From assembly GCF_001661675.2 (NCBI RefSeq), contig NZ_CP019602.1, forward strand, positions 1,203,501 to 1,267,500: a DNA stretch of 64,000 bases. The letters run 5' to 3'. Source of the stretch: Croceicoccus marinus (GTDB lineage: Bacteria > Pseudomonadota > Alphaproteobacteria > Sphingomonadales > Sphingomonadaceae). The number at the start of each line of letters is the position of its first letter. Positions within the stretch are counted from its first letter, which is position 1. Of the stretch, positions 43,677-52,494 are shown piece by piece. A program made the position numbers and the translations under genes. The notes below the pieces were generated by a model. That model saw only the letters and a program-made list of their open reading frames with translations, did no database searches and was not told where the DNA came from.

Positions 43677-44467
43677 TGCATTCCCCCGGTTTTTCGTGCC
43701 GCTCCTTCCGGAGCCTGTGATTGCAACGACTGGGCAAGCCATTCGTTCACGGCGCTGACCCCCGACAATCGATAGCTGGCATGAGTGTCGCGGGGTTCGC
43801 CGACCAGGATCGCCTTGCCGCCGGAAGCCTCGACCGCTTCGAACCCGTCCTCGTCGGTGACGTCGTCGCCAAGGAAGATCGGGCGAAACCCGGCGAAAGG
43901 GCGCAGTTTCAGCAATTCGCAGATGGCGGTGCCCTTGTCGACGCCCGGTACGCGAAGCTCGACCATGTCATGCCCGTGCTGCAGATGAAGCTTGTGATCG
44001 TCGGCCAGTTGCCGCGCCAGATCGTGCGCCGCATCGCGCATTCCTGGTGCCCGCCTGTAATGCAGGGCCGCGCCAAGCGGCTTGTCCTCGAACAGCAGCC
44101 CGTCGGCGGTATCGGCGAAGACCGCGAATTGCTGCTGTGCAACGTCCAGTCCGGCGGGGCGGGGCAGGTATTTCCGCTCTCCGTTAGCCAGTCGCCATTC
44201 CGAACCGTGGCTTCCAGCGGCTGCCAGCCCGATCATGCCGAAGCCGTCGAGCACTTCGATGGCCCGCCCGCTGACCAGCGCCAGCCGTCCATCCAGTCGC
44301 TCGCTCAACGCATGAAGCGTTTCGATCAGCCTTTCCGATACCTGCACGGCATCTGGCCGGTCGCACAGTTCGACCAGCGTTCCATCGAAATCGAGAAAAA
44401 GGGCGTCCCTGCCAAAATCCAGTAGCGGAGGCTGAGCAAGCGGCGGATCGTGGGGATGTGCTGTCAC
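43673..44467 (-). CDS. otsB: Trehalose-6-phosphate phosphatase
   Basis: 264 residues of the HAD superfamily. It removes phosphate from trehalose 6-phosphate. The HAD nucleophile motif is FLDFDGTLVEL, then LVSGRAIEVLDG, and the acidic FLGDDVTDEDGF. The GTG start lies inside the stop of the nucleotidyltransferase gene (GTGA overlap), with AAGGG upstream. This coupling places the trehalose genes in the lasso-peptide transcript. Confidence 0.93.
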   Translation of the reverse strand: MTAHPHDPPLAQPPLLDFGRDALFLDFDGTLVELCDRPDAVQVSERLIETLHALSERLDGRLALVSGRAIEVLDGFGMIGLAAAGSHGSEWRLANGERKYLPRPAGLDVAQQQFAVFADTADGLLFEDKPLGAALHYRRAPGMRDAAHDLARQLADDHKLHLQHGHDMVELRVPGVDKGTAICELLKLRPFAGFRPIFLGDDVTDEDGFEAVEASGGKAILVGEPRDTHASYRLSGVSAVNEWLAQSLQSQAPEGAARKTGGMQ

Positions 44468-45792
44468 CCCTTGGGTTTGGCGGCTTGGGCCGGTGGGGTC
44501 AACCCTTCGTGCTGCGAACGCGAATGGGCGGCGGAGTCCACCCGGTCCGCGGCAAGGCCGGCTCCATCCTGCCGCAGCCAGCGCAGCATCTGCGCATCGC
44601 GGTACGCGGCGCTTCGTACTGATCCGCTGGCGATGCCCCGCAAATAGTTCCGCCCGCGCTGCCACAGCCAGGCGGGATAGCCGATCCACCGCCTGCGGTC
44701 GCGCGCCTGCGTGCCGGCCAGTTCGGCCAGTTTTTGCGGCGTCGGCCTGATCATCCGCCTCAATGCGGCAAGCGGCCCGGCTTCGGCTTCCCGGAACTGC
44801 AGGCGGCGGACAAGCGCGCGCTGCTCTACTTCTGCCGGAAGCTGGAACATCGCGTCCAGCGCGCGATCGACGAAGGGACTTGCCGCGGCGACCCGCGGTT
44901 CCAGCCAGCCGGGCACCTCGATCGGCCCCGCATGAAGTGCAACGGCCAGCAGCAGGTCGAGCGAGCGCCCCAGCGCCATCCGGTCCGCCGCCGCGACCAG
45001 TTCCTCGCGGTCAAGCTCTGGCTGCCGCCATAGCGCATGTACGTCCGCGATCGTCAGCGGCCCGTTCTCGAAACAATTGTGCAGCGTCGCATGCACCGTC
45101 AGGTGCAGGAAATTGGCGAGCGGGTGCGCAAAACATGCCGCGGTCTTGCCCAGCCGCGCCATGGTTGCCGTGCGCAGCAGCAATGGGCTCAGTTCCGCGT
45201 CGCCGTGCCAGTCGCGCGAGAAGATGCGGTGATGGATCTCGACGGTGACCTGGTCGTTCTCGCAGACCAGTTCCGGCAATTGATGGTTGTATTCGGTGCC
45301 GTAATCCTGCGCCCACGCGGCCAGCGCGAAGCGATTGTCCCGCAGCCATCGATGCGCCTCTTCCGCTCGGTCGGCGGGCACCAGAATGTCGATGTCGCGA
45401 AGGGGCCGCATGGCAGGCTGCGGATAGACCGTGAGGGCCAGCGCTGCGCCTTTCAGCGCGACATTGGGTATGCCCCGCTCTCCCAGCAGATGCGACACAC
45501 GCCCCAGGACCATCCTCTGTTCGAGGCCATAGATCGACTGGCGGCGATACAGATCGTCCAGCCCGGCGCGGATGTCGTCCGGCGCCTCGATCCGGTTGTC
45601 GGCCAGATACCGGCGCAGCAGATTGGCCGTGCGGGTGCGCATGGCGATGCCTTCCAGTGCCAGCCAGTCGGCATGGCCCAGCGCTGCGAAACGGGTGCCC
45701 GGCGGGGCCGATCCGCCGCAGATCTGCACGATGATGCGCTCCGCCTCGGCATGGCGCGGCATGCTGAAGGCCCAGTTGCGCTGCTCAGCCAT
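44464..45792 (-). CDS. Lasso-cluster nucleotidyltransferase family protein
   Basis: 442 residues of the NTP_transf_5 (PF14907-like) type: VALKGAALALTVYPQPAMRP followed by the acidic pair in LRDIDILVPADRAEEA, and VEIHHRIFSRDWHGD. Similar proteins sit in lasso clusters that have an HPr-kinase homologue; PsmN of the pseudomycoidin cluster was linked to further tailoring of a phosphorylated lasso peptide. It overlaps the cyclase gene by eight bases and otsB by four. A tailoring role is inferred. Confidence 0.8.
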   Translation of the reverse strand: MAEQRNWAFSMPRHAEAERIIVQICGGSAPPGTRFAALGHADWLALEGIAMRTRTANLLRRYLADNRIEAPDDIRAGLDDLYRRQSIYGLEQRMVLGRVSHLLGERGIPNVALKGAALALTVYPQPAMRPLRDIDILVPADRAEEAHRWLRDNRFALAAWAQDYGTEYNHQLPELVCENDQVTVEIHHRIFSRDWHGDAELSPLLLRTATMARLGKTAACFAHPLANFLHLTVHATLHNCFENGPLTIADVHALWRQPELDREELVAAADRMALGRSLDLLLAVALHAGPIEVPGWLEPRVAAASPFVDRALDAMFQLPAEVEQRALVRRLQFREAEAGPLAALRRMIRPTPQKLAELAGTQARDRRRWIGYPAWLWQRGRNYLRGIASGSVRSAAYRDAQMLRWLRQDGAGLAADRVDSAAHSRSQHEGLTPPAQAAKPKG

Positions 45793-47746
45793 TGCCGCGC
45801 GCCTGGAACCGAAGATAGCGTGCCGCGGTCAATCCGCGGCCGGCCGCACAGAAGATACGCGCGCTTTCCAGCCCGCCGACCGAATTCTCGCCCGACCACT
45901 CGCGCATCCATCGCTGCAGCCGCGGCAGATCGAGCATGTCGGCGACGGCAGGATCGCGTGACAGGCGCTCAAGCTCTGCCATGATCGCCTCGCGCTCGCG
46001 CCCCCAGCGCACTGGCCAGTCGCTACTCTGGATGCCCAGGCGCCGTTCGGTGCGGACCTGTTCCGGCACCCGCCCCTTCAGCAGGCGCCGCGCCAGCCAG
46101 CGCGTCTCGCCATCGCGCAGATATTGTTCGTCGGGAATGCCGGCGGTCAGCTCGAACAGAGGGCGATAGGCGAGGGGTGAACGCATCGGCACACCATGCA
46201 GCAGTTCCAGAGCCAGCCTCGTATCGGCCCCGTCGCCCTGTCCGCCCGCCAAAGTGGCCGCGCGCCATTCGCGCGAACTCGCAAGATCCAGGAACAGCGG
46301 GTCGTGCCCCGCCGAGGCGCTGCGTTCCAGCACGCCCGCCCGCTCGGCATAATCGCGGCGCATCGGGCACCAGCTGTCGAAGGGATCGAGCGCGCGCCCG
46401 CGCATCCCGCGCAGCTTGCGGCGAAGCCGGATGGGCAAATGCGGCATGACCGCCTGGCTCAGGAAACGGCGCGCATCCGAACCCTTGCCGCCGCGCCGCC
46501 TGACTTCGCGCCAGGCACGGCCAGGTCTTCCCTGCCGCAGCCAGGTGGCCGGCCCGGTCAGCCCGTCATAGCTGAAGCCATTGTTCCCGTAATGCCCGTC
46601 CAGCACCACGCCATGTCCCGCCGCGGCGGCGCGGCGCAGGATCTCGTGCCCCCAATGCATATTGCCCGCGCCCATCGGGGCTAGCCCGGCCAGCAGGAAG
46701 AATGTCTCCTCCTGGTGATCCAGCGGCAGATCGCCCGTGTCGACCAGTTCCAAATCGACCGCCGGATGCATCGCGGCAAAGGCCGAGGCGTGGGCGGTCT
46801 CGTCGCCATGGGCGCCCGGCCATGGCAGCGCCTGGTAGCCGTCCTGCGGCACCCAGCAATAGGCTTTCAGCGGCGTGTCCTTAGGCAGCACCTTCATCGC
46901 GAAGCTGGCGACCGCCTGCGAATCCAGCCCGCCCGAAAGCTGCACCGCCGGCCTGTCGAACTCTGCAGCCGTTTCGCGCAGGGCGTTGCGCATCGCGTGC
47001 TCGACCGCATCGACATAGTCGCTGTCCCGCGCGAAGCGGACGGCGGGCATATCCTCCACCTTCCAGTACTGCCTGCGAGTGACGCCGCCGGGGCCGATCT
47101 CCACGACCTCTCCCGCAGCGACACGGTGGATGCCGCAGAACCACCCCCGCCGCGCATCGCGGAAGTTCAGGAACAGGGCGTCGGCAAGATGCTCCTCGTC
47201 CACCGCGGGGTCGGCCCCCGCAGCGATGGCCGCGCGCGGCGTCGATGCGGCCACGATACGCTTGCCGTCCTGCCAGTAATGCAGCGGCGGCGCATCCAGC
47301 GGCGCGCGCACCAGTCTAAGCCGGCGCTGTTCGGGATACCAGGCTATCGCGGCATAATGGCCATTGATGAAGCGATCGCACTCGCTGCCCAGGTGGGCAA
47401 GGGCAGCTGCGTAAAGCGCATCGTCGCCCTTTCCCGCCGGCGCAGCGGGAAGACGCGCCAACAGGGCCTCGCGGTCCTGCAATTCTCCGGCGAACAGGAC
47501 GCGGGCGCCGTCCGGTCCGACATGCGCGCTCCAGGGCCGCGGGCGCGCCCCAAGGCGGGCAGGCGGCGCGTCCCTTAGCGGAGGGCGTGCGAACAGCAAC
47601 GCGCCGGGCGCGATCGCCGAACCGACCGGCCCGCCAAGCCCCAGGCCCAGCGAATTCGCGATCCGGTCACGCGATGCGCCGCCATCCTGCGAGCACCAGC
47701 CGCCGTCGCCCAGATCGGCCGCGGCAGCGATAAGCAGGGCGCCCAT
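45785..47746 (-). CDS. Lasso peptide cyclase (asparagine synthetase-like, C protein)
   Basis: 653 residues. The N-terminal half is a degraded glutaminase-like domain; the C-terminal half is an Asn-synthetase ATP-pyrophosphatase domain with P-loop VQLSGGLDSQAV. In lasso biosynthesis it adenylates the ring Asp/Glu side chain and joins it to the core N-terminus. The ATG at 47746 is chosen because it lies five bases after the B2 stop with AGGGGCG upstream; a longer frame would overlap B2. Confidence 0.88.
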   Translation of the reverse strand: MGALLIAAAADLGDGGWCSQDGGASRDRIANSLGLGLGGPVGSAIAPGALLFARPPLRDAPPARLGARPRPWSAHVGPDGARVLFAGELQDREALLARLPAAPAGKGDDALYAAALAHLGSECDRFINGHYAAIAWYPEQRRLRLVRAPLDAPPLHYWQDGKRIVAASTPRAAIAAGADPAVDEEHLADALFLNFRDARRGWFCGIHRVAAGEVVEIGPGGVTRRQYWKVEDMPAVRFARDSDYVDAVEHAMRNALRETAAEFDRPAVQLSGGLDSQAVASFAMKVLPKDTPLKAYCWVPQDGYQALPWPGAHGDETAHASAFAAMHPAVDLELVDTGDLPLDHQEETFFLLAGLAPMGAGNMHWGHEILRRAAAAGHGVVLDGHYGNNGFSYDGLTGPATWLRQGRPGRAWREVRRRGGKGSDARRFLSQAVMPHLPIRLRRKLRGMRGRALDPFDSWCPMRRDYAERAGVLERSASAGHDPLFLDLASSREWRAATLAGGQGDGADTRLALELLHGVPMRSPLAYRPLFELTAGIPDEQYLRDGETRWLARRLLKGRVPEQVRTERRLGIQSSDWPVRWGREREAIMAELERLSRDPAVADMLDLPRLQRWMREWSGENSVGGLESARIFCAAGRGLTAARYLRFQARGNG

Positions 47747-47751
47747 CGCCC

Positions 47752-48213
47752 CTAGCGCTCCGCGCGCAGCGCACCAGGCGCGGCCTTGTTCGTGATGACC
47801 ATCAGCGGGATATAAAGCGACCGCTCGCAATGACCGATCAGCATGTCACCGCCGGTTTCCACCCACGCATGATAGAAGTCCGGCGAAGGATTCTCGCCCC
47901 TCCGCCGCGCAATGACGAGGAGGGCTGCAATGCCTCTGCGCCTCAGCATCCAGTGCAAGGTCACGGCGCGTGGCAGGCACTTTGTGTGAAAGGGCACGAT
48001 GGCAGCGGCGCGTTCCACCCGGCGGGCGAGGGCGGACGGAAGCCGCCTGTCCGCTTCCCGCCCGGTCGCAGGATTGCCCAGCAAGTCCTTGGAAACAATC
48101 GCTCCCAGACTGCCGCGCCAGAATTTCAGGGGAACGCGATCGACCAGCAATCGCGCCAGCGGCAGCAGCGCCAGCGCTTCCAGCGTAAGCAGCCGTGATC
48201 GGTTCCGCGTCAT
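47752..48213 (-). CDS. Lasso peptide leader protease (B2 protein)
   Basis: 153 residues of the transglutaminase-like lasso B2 family. The catalytic Cys is in TKCLPRAVTLHWMLRRRGI and the His in YHAWVE, with an N-terminal helix (LTLEALALLPLARLLV). It removes the leader once B1 delivers the precursor. A TTG 12 codons upstream (48249) is an alternative start. It lies downstream of B1 in the same run. Confidence 0.88.
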   Translation of the reverse strand: MTRNRSRLLTLEALALLPLARLLVDRVPLKFWRGSLGAIVSKDLLGNPATGREADRRLPSALARRVERAAAIVPFHTKCLPRAVTLHWMLRRRGIAALLVIARRRGENPSPDFYHAWVETGGDMLIGHCERSLYIPLMVITNKAAPGALRAER

Positions 48214-48275
48214 CCACAGATGATTGTCATGGCAAGCGCGTTCAATCAACGCCTGGCGGTATCCCTATCTTGTGG

Positions 48276-48548
48276 TCAGACGAAGCGGGCGAAACCCGCA
48301 TCGACAAGGCTTGCGGTAAAATCCTCCACGCCAGCGCGGGCCTGCTGCGCAGCGACCTCGTATTCATCGCACAGGATGCGCGCGATGCCGTCAAGATCGT
48401 CTTCCGTATCGAGGAGATCCCAGATCCGAAGCCCGACATCCTTCAACGCGAAGAACTTGCCGGTATCGACATCGATAAGCAGAAGCTCATCGTCGATCGG
48501 GCTGGCTTCATAGCGTTCGGAAATCTTGACGACTGTGCGGGATGCCAT
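48276..48548 (-). CDS. PqqD-like RiPP recognition element (lasso B1 protein)
   Basis: 90 residues of the PqqD/RRE family: VKISERYEASPIDDELLLID, then FFALKDVGLRIWDLLD. It binds the leader and presents the precursor to the B2 protease. It lies between the precursor and B2 genes. Confidence 0.88.
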   Translation of the reverse strand: MASRTVVKISERYEASPIDDELLLIDVDTGKFFALKDVGLRIWDLLDTEDDLDGIARILCDEYEVAAQQARAGVEDFTASLVDAGFARFV

Positions 48549-48753
48549 GGGCGGCGTTCTGCCTTACCCGATCCGTGTTTGCCAACAATAATCGGGATGA
48601 GGCCATAAGGGGCAATCGGGTTCGATGAGCCCCATAAACAAGCACCGCCAGTTGCCGGGGCATCTGACGGGGCGGAAAATATGCAGAAATTCGAAGCGCT
48701 TCGCCTTGGCGCAACCGCGATGCCGATTGCATCACGGCTGCGTATGTCGACGT

Positions 48754-48885
48754 TCAGGAATTACGCGCCAAATTGTTGGTGTTGCTGCCGTCCATGTAAT
48801 AATTATTACCGGTGGCAACAGAAGACAGGTCCACGTCGAGCGCTTCCAGCTTCGGTTCCGTCCAGGTGGCTTTCGACTGTTCCAT
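48754..48885 (-). CDS. Lasso peptide precursor, 43 residues
   Basis: A short gene between the kinase and B1 genes, with AAGG upstream of its ATG. The leader carries the W8-x-x-P11-x-L13 motif (WTEPKLEALDV) of paeninodin-family precursors, read by the RRE. The favoured core is ATGNNYYMDGSNTNNLARNS (residues 24-43): Ala1 and Asp9 would form a nine-residue ring, as in paeninodin, with Ser22 at the -2 position where Thr is usual. A core starting at Gly26 with Asp as residue 7 is less likely. The last residue is Ser, the site such kinases phosphorylate. Confidence 0.85.
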   Translation of the reverse strand: MEQSKATWTEPKLEALDVDLSSVATGNNYYMDGSNTNNLARNS

Positions 48886-48977
48886 AATTCACTTACCTTA
48901 AGTAGTCCGCAGTTTCAGCCTGTCCCTTATACACTTTTCCGCGCAGTTCGCAAATGCACAATAATTGCGCGGTGTAT

Positions 48978-49832
48978 CTAGAGGGTGTTCAGGCGCTGGG
49001 CGATCCTGCAGATGTCATTGTCGAACATGCTGCGATCGCGCTGTCTATTCAACGTCCACACCCGCACGCCTGTTCCCAATCTCTTGAGAGCTGCCGTATA
49101 GCTCGCCCCGTCATTCAGGTGAGCCGGTATTTCGATGCGATACATCGCCTTGAGAAGCTGGGGAATTTTGGCCGATCCGGTGCAGGGCTGCAAGTTGGGT
49201 TCGCCCTCTGCTATCGTCTGCAGCACGATCAGGTCGGTCAGCGGCAACGGACCATCCGCTGAAAGCGTTGCCGCCTGGCCGCCGAACTGATCGATTTCGG
49301 CGAAGAACTTTCCTGATCCCGGCTCTATCTCCGCCTGCCGGCGCGCCTGTACCATGTCGATCGCATCGTCCCACAGCTTGATCCGGTCGCGGTCGGGCCA
49401 GGCCCTGATCGAATCGTCGGTCGGCTCGACTAGCAGCACATCGTCGGACCGGTGGCCGAACCCGTGCCGCGCAAGCGCCGCCGCAAGTGTAGACTTGCCT
49501 TCTCCCGACTCCCCCGTGAAAGCGATGATCCTGCCGCTGCGCGCCACACTGCTCGCATGCAGCGGCACCAGCCCGTTCAGCCAGGCCACGCCGCCGTAGA
49601 CAGTGCCGTTGTAGAAAAGGTCCGTTTCCAGGTCCGATCCCGTGGCCGCCTGTTCGACCGCAACACCCTGTCCGCGCTGATAATGGAACCGCGTGCCCCT
49701 GGGGGTCGTGAACAGGAACGCGTCGCGCGCAAGTTCGATGATCCTGTCGGCATGTACGCAGCCAGGCAGGCGCGCTGGCACAGGCCTGTGGGACAGCCGC
49801 ATCTGGTCCCTGATGATGGCGGGAAAGCTCAT
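48978..49832 (-). CDS. HPr-kinase-like lasso peptide kinase
   Basis: 284 residues. The P-loop GESGEGKSTLAAALARHGF and the downstream acidic FGHRSDDVLLVEP are HprK-type. No PTS gene is nearby, and the precursor gene follows in the same direction. In paeninodin (PadeK) and a Sphingobium yanoikuyae cluster (SyanK), homologues phosphorylate the C-terminal Ser of the precursor. The precursor here also ends in Ser. First gene of the lasso run. Confidence 0.85.
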   Translation of the reverse strand: MSFPAIIRDQMRLSHRPVPARLPGCVHADRIIELARDAFLFTTPRGTRFHYQRGQGVAVEQAATGSDLETDLFYNGTVYGGVAWLNGLVPLHASSVARSGRIIAFTGESGEGKSTLAAALARHGFGHRSDDVLLVEPTDDSIRAWPDRDRIKLWDDAIDMVQARRQAEIEPGSGKFFAEIDQFGGQAATLSADGPLPLTDLIVLQTIAEGEPNLQPCTGSAKIPQLLKAMYRIEIPAHLNDGASYTAALKRLGTGVRVWTLNRQRDRSMFDNDICRIAQRLNTL

Positions 49833-49877
49833 TGCCGGCTTTTGTACCGCGCTGCCCGCGAAATGCCAGTCCGGCGC

Positions 49878-51695
49878 TCAATCGGCGAAGGCGGCATCTT
49901 CCAGCATCAGCTCGGCAGCGGGCGTGCTGCCCCAGTCGTCGATCTTGGCGCGGCCCGCCAGCCACAGCCTGCGCCCACGCGACCCGTGCAGCAGGGTCTG
50001 TCCCATCTCGCTCTCTTCAGCGCGGAAGGCGATTGCCTTGAAGCGCGCGCCATCCTGTCCCGCCGCGATCAGGCGCACATGGCCCTGGCCGACCACATCG
50101 GCCTTGATAAGCGTGACCGGCCCCACCGCCACGCGCGGAGCGGGCCATCCGACGCCATAGGGACCCGCCGCGTCCAGCTGCTCGACCAGCTGCGGCTGCA
50201 GCCCGCGCGGCGTCAGCGAAAGGTCTAGCGTCAGCGCGCGGTCTGCCATCGCACGCTCGACATCGCGGCCCAGCCTTTCCTCCAGCCAGTCGCGGAAATG
50301 CTCGATCCGCGCTTCCTCGATGGTCAGCCCCGCCGCCATCGCGTGCCCCCCGCCTTTGACCAGCAGGCCATGCTCGCGCGCCGCGATCACCGCTGCGCCC
50401 AGGTCGACCCCGCTGATGGACCGGCCCGATCCCTTGCCCTGCAGCATTTCGCCGCCGGTGTCCTCGTCGATGGCGATGACGAACACGGGCTTGTTCGTCT
50501 TTTCCTTTATGCGCCCCGCCACGATGCCGATCACCCCGGGATGCCAGCCGCGCCCCGCCAGCACCAGCACCGACCGGTTGTGCTGCGCATGAAGCTGCGC
50601 CTCCGCCGCCTCCTGCACCGCCGCCTCGATCGCGCGCCGTTCCTCGTTCAGCCGGTCAAGCATCGCCGCGATGTCGCGCGCTTCGGCGGCATCCTCGGTC
50701 GTCAGCAGGCGGACGCCGAGGCTGGAATCGCCGATCCGCCCCGCCGCATTGATGCGCGGGCCCAGTGCAAAGCCCAGGTCGCTCGCCTGCGGTGCGCGCG
50801 TGACGCGGCCCGCATCCATCAGCGCCGCGATGCCGACATTTCGCCTGCGCGCCATGATCTTCAGTCCCTGCGCCACGAACGCCCGGTTCAGCCCGTGCAG
50901 CGCCGCCACATCCGCCACCGTTCCCAGCGCCACCAGGTCGAGCAGCGCCATCAGGTCGGGCTCCGGCCGTGCGGCGAAGAACCCTTCGCGCCGCAGGACG
51001 CGGATAAGCGCGATCCCCAGCAGGAACGCCACGCCGACTGCCGCCAGATGGCCGTGCGCGGCGGCATCGTCGCTTGAATCAAGCCGGTTGGGGTTCACCA
51101 GTGCGGCAGCGCGCGGCAGGTCGCTGGAACATTTGTGGTGATCGACCACGATCACGTCGACGCCCACGTCCGCCGCGGCGGCCAGCGCCTCATGCGCCAT
51201 CGCGCCGCAATCGACCGTCACGATCAGGCTCGATCCGGTCTGGGCCAGCTGGACAAGCGATTCGCCGGTGGGCCCGTAACCTTCCAGCAGGCGGTCGGGG
51301 ATGTAATGTCCCGGATCGGAATCCAGCTGGCGCAGCAGCCGGATCAGCAGGGCCGCGCTCGTCGCCCCATCGACGTCGTAATCGCCATAGATCGTGATCG
51401 CCTCGCCCCCCAGGACCGCCTGGGCCAGCCGTTCGGCGGCGCTGTCCATGTCGGCGAAGATCGAGGGGTCGGGCAGGAACGCCCGCATCGTCGGCTGCAT
51501 CTGCCGTTCGACATCATGGTGCGCGACGCCGCGCGACAGCAGCAATTGGCGCAGCAGGCCCGCGCCCGATGCCCCGCCCAATACCTCGCCCAGCGCCATG
51601 TTCCCGCCGCGCCAGTGCCACGCCCGCCCTGAAAGCGAGGAGGCCACGTTGCAGACATAGCCCTTGATATTGCGTTCTTCGATCCTGACAGCCAT
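49878..51695 (-). CDS. recJ: Single-stranded-DNA-specific exonuclease RecJ
   Basis: A 605-residue 5'-3' exonuclease in recombination and mismatch repair. Catalytic metal motifs are IYGDYDVDGATSAALLIRLL and VDHHKCSSDLP; the DHHA1 region shows KGGGHAMAAGLTIEEARIEHF. The start keeps the N-terminal SLSGRAWHWRG typical of the family. Confidence 0.95.
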   Translation of the reverse strand: MAVRIEERNIKGYVCNVASSLSGRAWHWRGGNMALGEVLGGASGAGLLRQLLLSRGVAHHDVERQMQPTMRAFLPDPSIFADMDSAAERLAQAVLGGEAITIYGDYDVDGATSAALLIRLLRQLDSDPGHYIPDRLLEGYGPTGESLVQLAQTGSSLIVTVDCGAMAHEALAAAADVGVDVIVVDHHKCSSDLPRAAALVNPNRLDSSDDAAAHGHLAAVGVAFLLGIALIRVLRREGFFAARPEPDLMALLDLVALGTVADVAALHGLNRAFVAQGLKIMARRRNVGIAALMDAGRVTRAPQASDLGFALGPRINAAGRIGDSSLGVRLLTTEDAAEARDIAAMLDRLNEERRAIEAAVQEAAEAQLHAQHNRSVLVLAGRGWHPGVIGIVAGRIKEKTNKPVFVIAIDEDTGGEMLQGKGSGRSISGVDLGAAVIAAREHGLLVKGGGHAMAAGLTIEEARIEHFRDWLEERLGRDVERAMADRALTLDLSLTPRGLQPQLVEQLDAAGPYGVGWPAPRVAVGPVTLIKADVVGQGHVRLIAAGQDGARFKAIAFRAEESEMGQTLLHGSRGRRLWLAGRAKIDDWGSTPAAELMLEDAAFAD

Positions 51696-51796
51696 CCCTA
51701 TGCCGATAGCACGCCTTCCGCGGCCAGATTGCAGGGCAGGGAGGTCGCGGCGCAGTTATCCACCGCTAACGATACCCGGCCACCGAAAGGAGCCCC

Positions 51797-52327
51797 ATGC
51801 CGAACAACAGCGCAGCAGACAACGGCGGCGCGGCGCACGGGCTGCTGATCGTCTGGCACTCGCGAACCGGCGGTTCGCGGGCGATGGCGCAGGCGGCCCA
51901 CGACGGCGCCAGACAGCATGAACCGGGCATCGCCTGCGACCTCGTCCGCGCCGAGGTTGCCGTGCCGAGCCATTTGCTGGAAGCCGGGGCGCTGCTGTTC
52001 GTCTGCCCCGAAAACCTCGCCGCCCTTTCGGGCATGATGAAGGAGTTCTTCGACCGCTGCTATTACCCGGTGCTCGGCCGGATCGAGGGCAAGCCTTATG
52101 CGACCGCGATCGCGGCCGGTTCGGACGGCGAGAATGCGACCCGCCAGATCGACCGCATCGCGACCGGCTGGCGGCTGCGGCGCGTCGCCGATCCGCTCAT
52201 CTGCAATTTCGGCGCCCAGACCGCAGAGGAAATCATGGCCGACAAGCATCTTTCCCCTGCCGATCGACAGCGCTGCGCGGAACTGGGCGGAGCGCTTGCT
52301 GCAGGTCTTGCGATGGGCGTGTATTAA
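51797..52327 (+). CDS. Flavodoxin-like / NAD(P)H-dependent FMN reductase family protein
   Basis: 176 residues. An N-terminal FMN-binding loop (LLIVWHSRTGGSRAMAQAA) and a second loop (VCPENLAALSGMMKEFFDRC) fit a flavodoxin fold. Partner and reaction are unknown. It stands alone, divergent from recJ. Confidence 0.8.
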   Translation: MPNNSAADNGGAAHGLLIVWHSRTGGSRAMAQAAHDGARQHEPGIACDLVRAEVAVPSHLLEAGALLFVCPENLAALSGMMKEFFDRCYYPVLGRIEGKPYATAIAAGSDGENATRQIDRIATGWRLRRVADPLICNFGAQTAEEIMADKHLSPADRQRCAELGGALAAGLAMGVY

Positions 52328-52494
52328 CAGATGTAGCGAATCTGTCCCGGCACGGGATAGGTCCATTTTGGATCAAGCCGAACCTCGTCAGTCATGCCAC
52401 ATTCGTATAGTGACAATACTTAACCGAATGTTTTCCCAAAATCGGTTCGCATTCGCCCAAGTGACAAGCAAGCCAAAGTAGGAACGAAACGAAG

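Noticed and set aside
48508..48735. A second small gene between the lasso precursor and B1
   Set aside because: It overlaps the B1 start and has no leader-like or core-like features.
48978..49832. HprK of a PTS regulatory system
   Set aside because: No HPr or PTS enzyme gene adjoins it; it heads a lasso cluster whose precursor ends in Ser, which fits a lasso kinase better.
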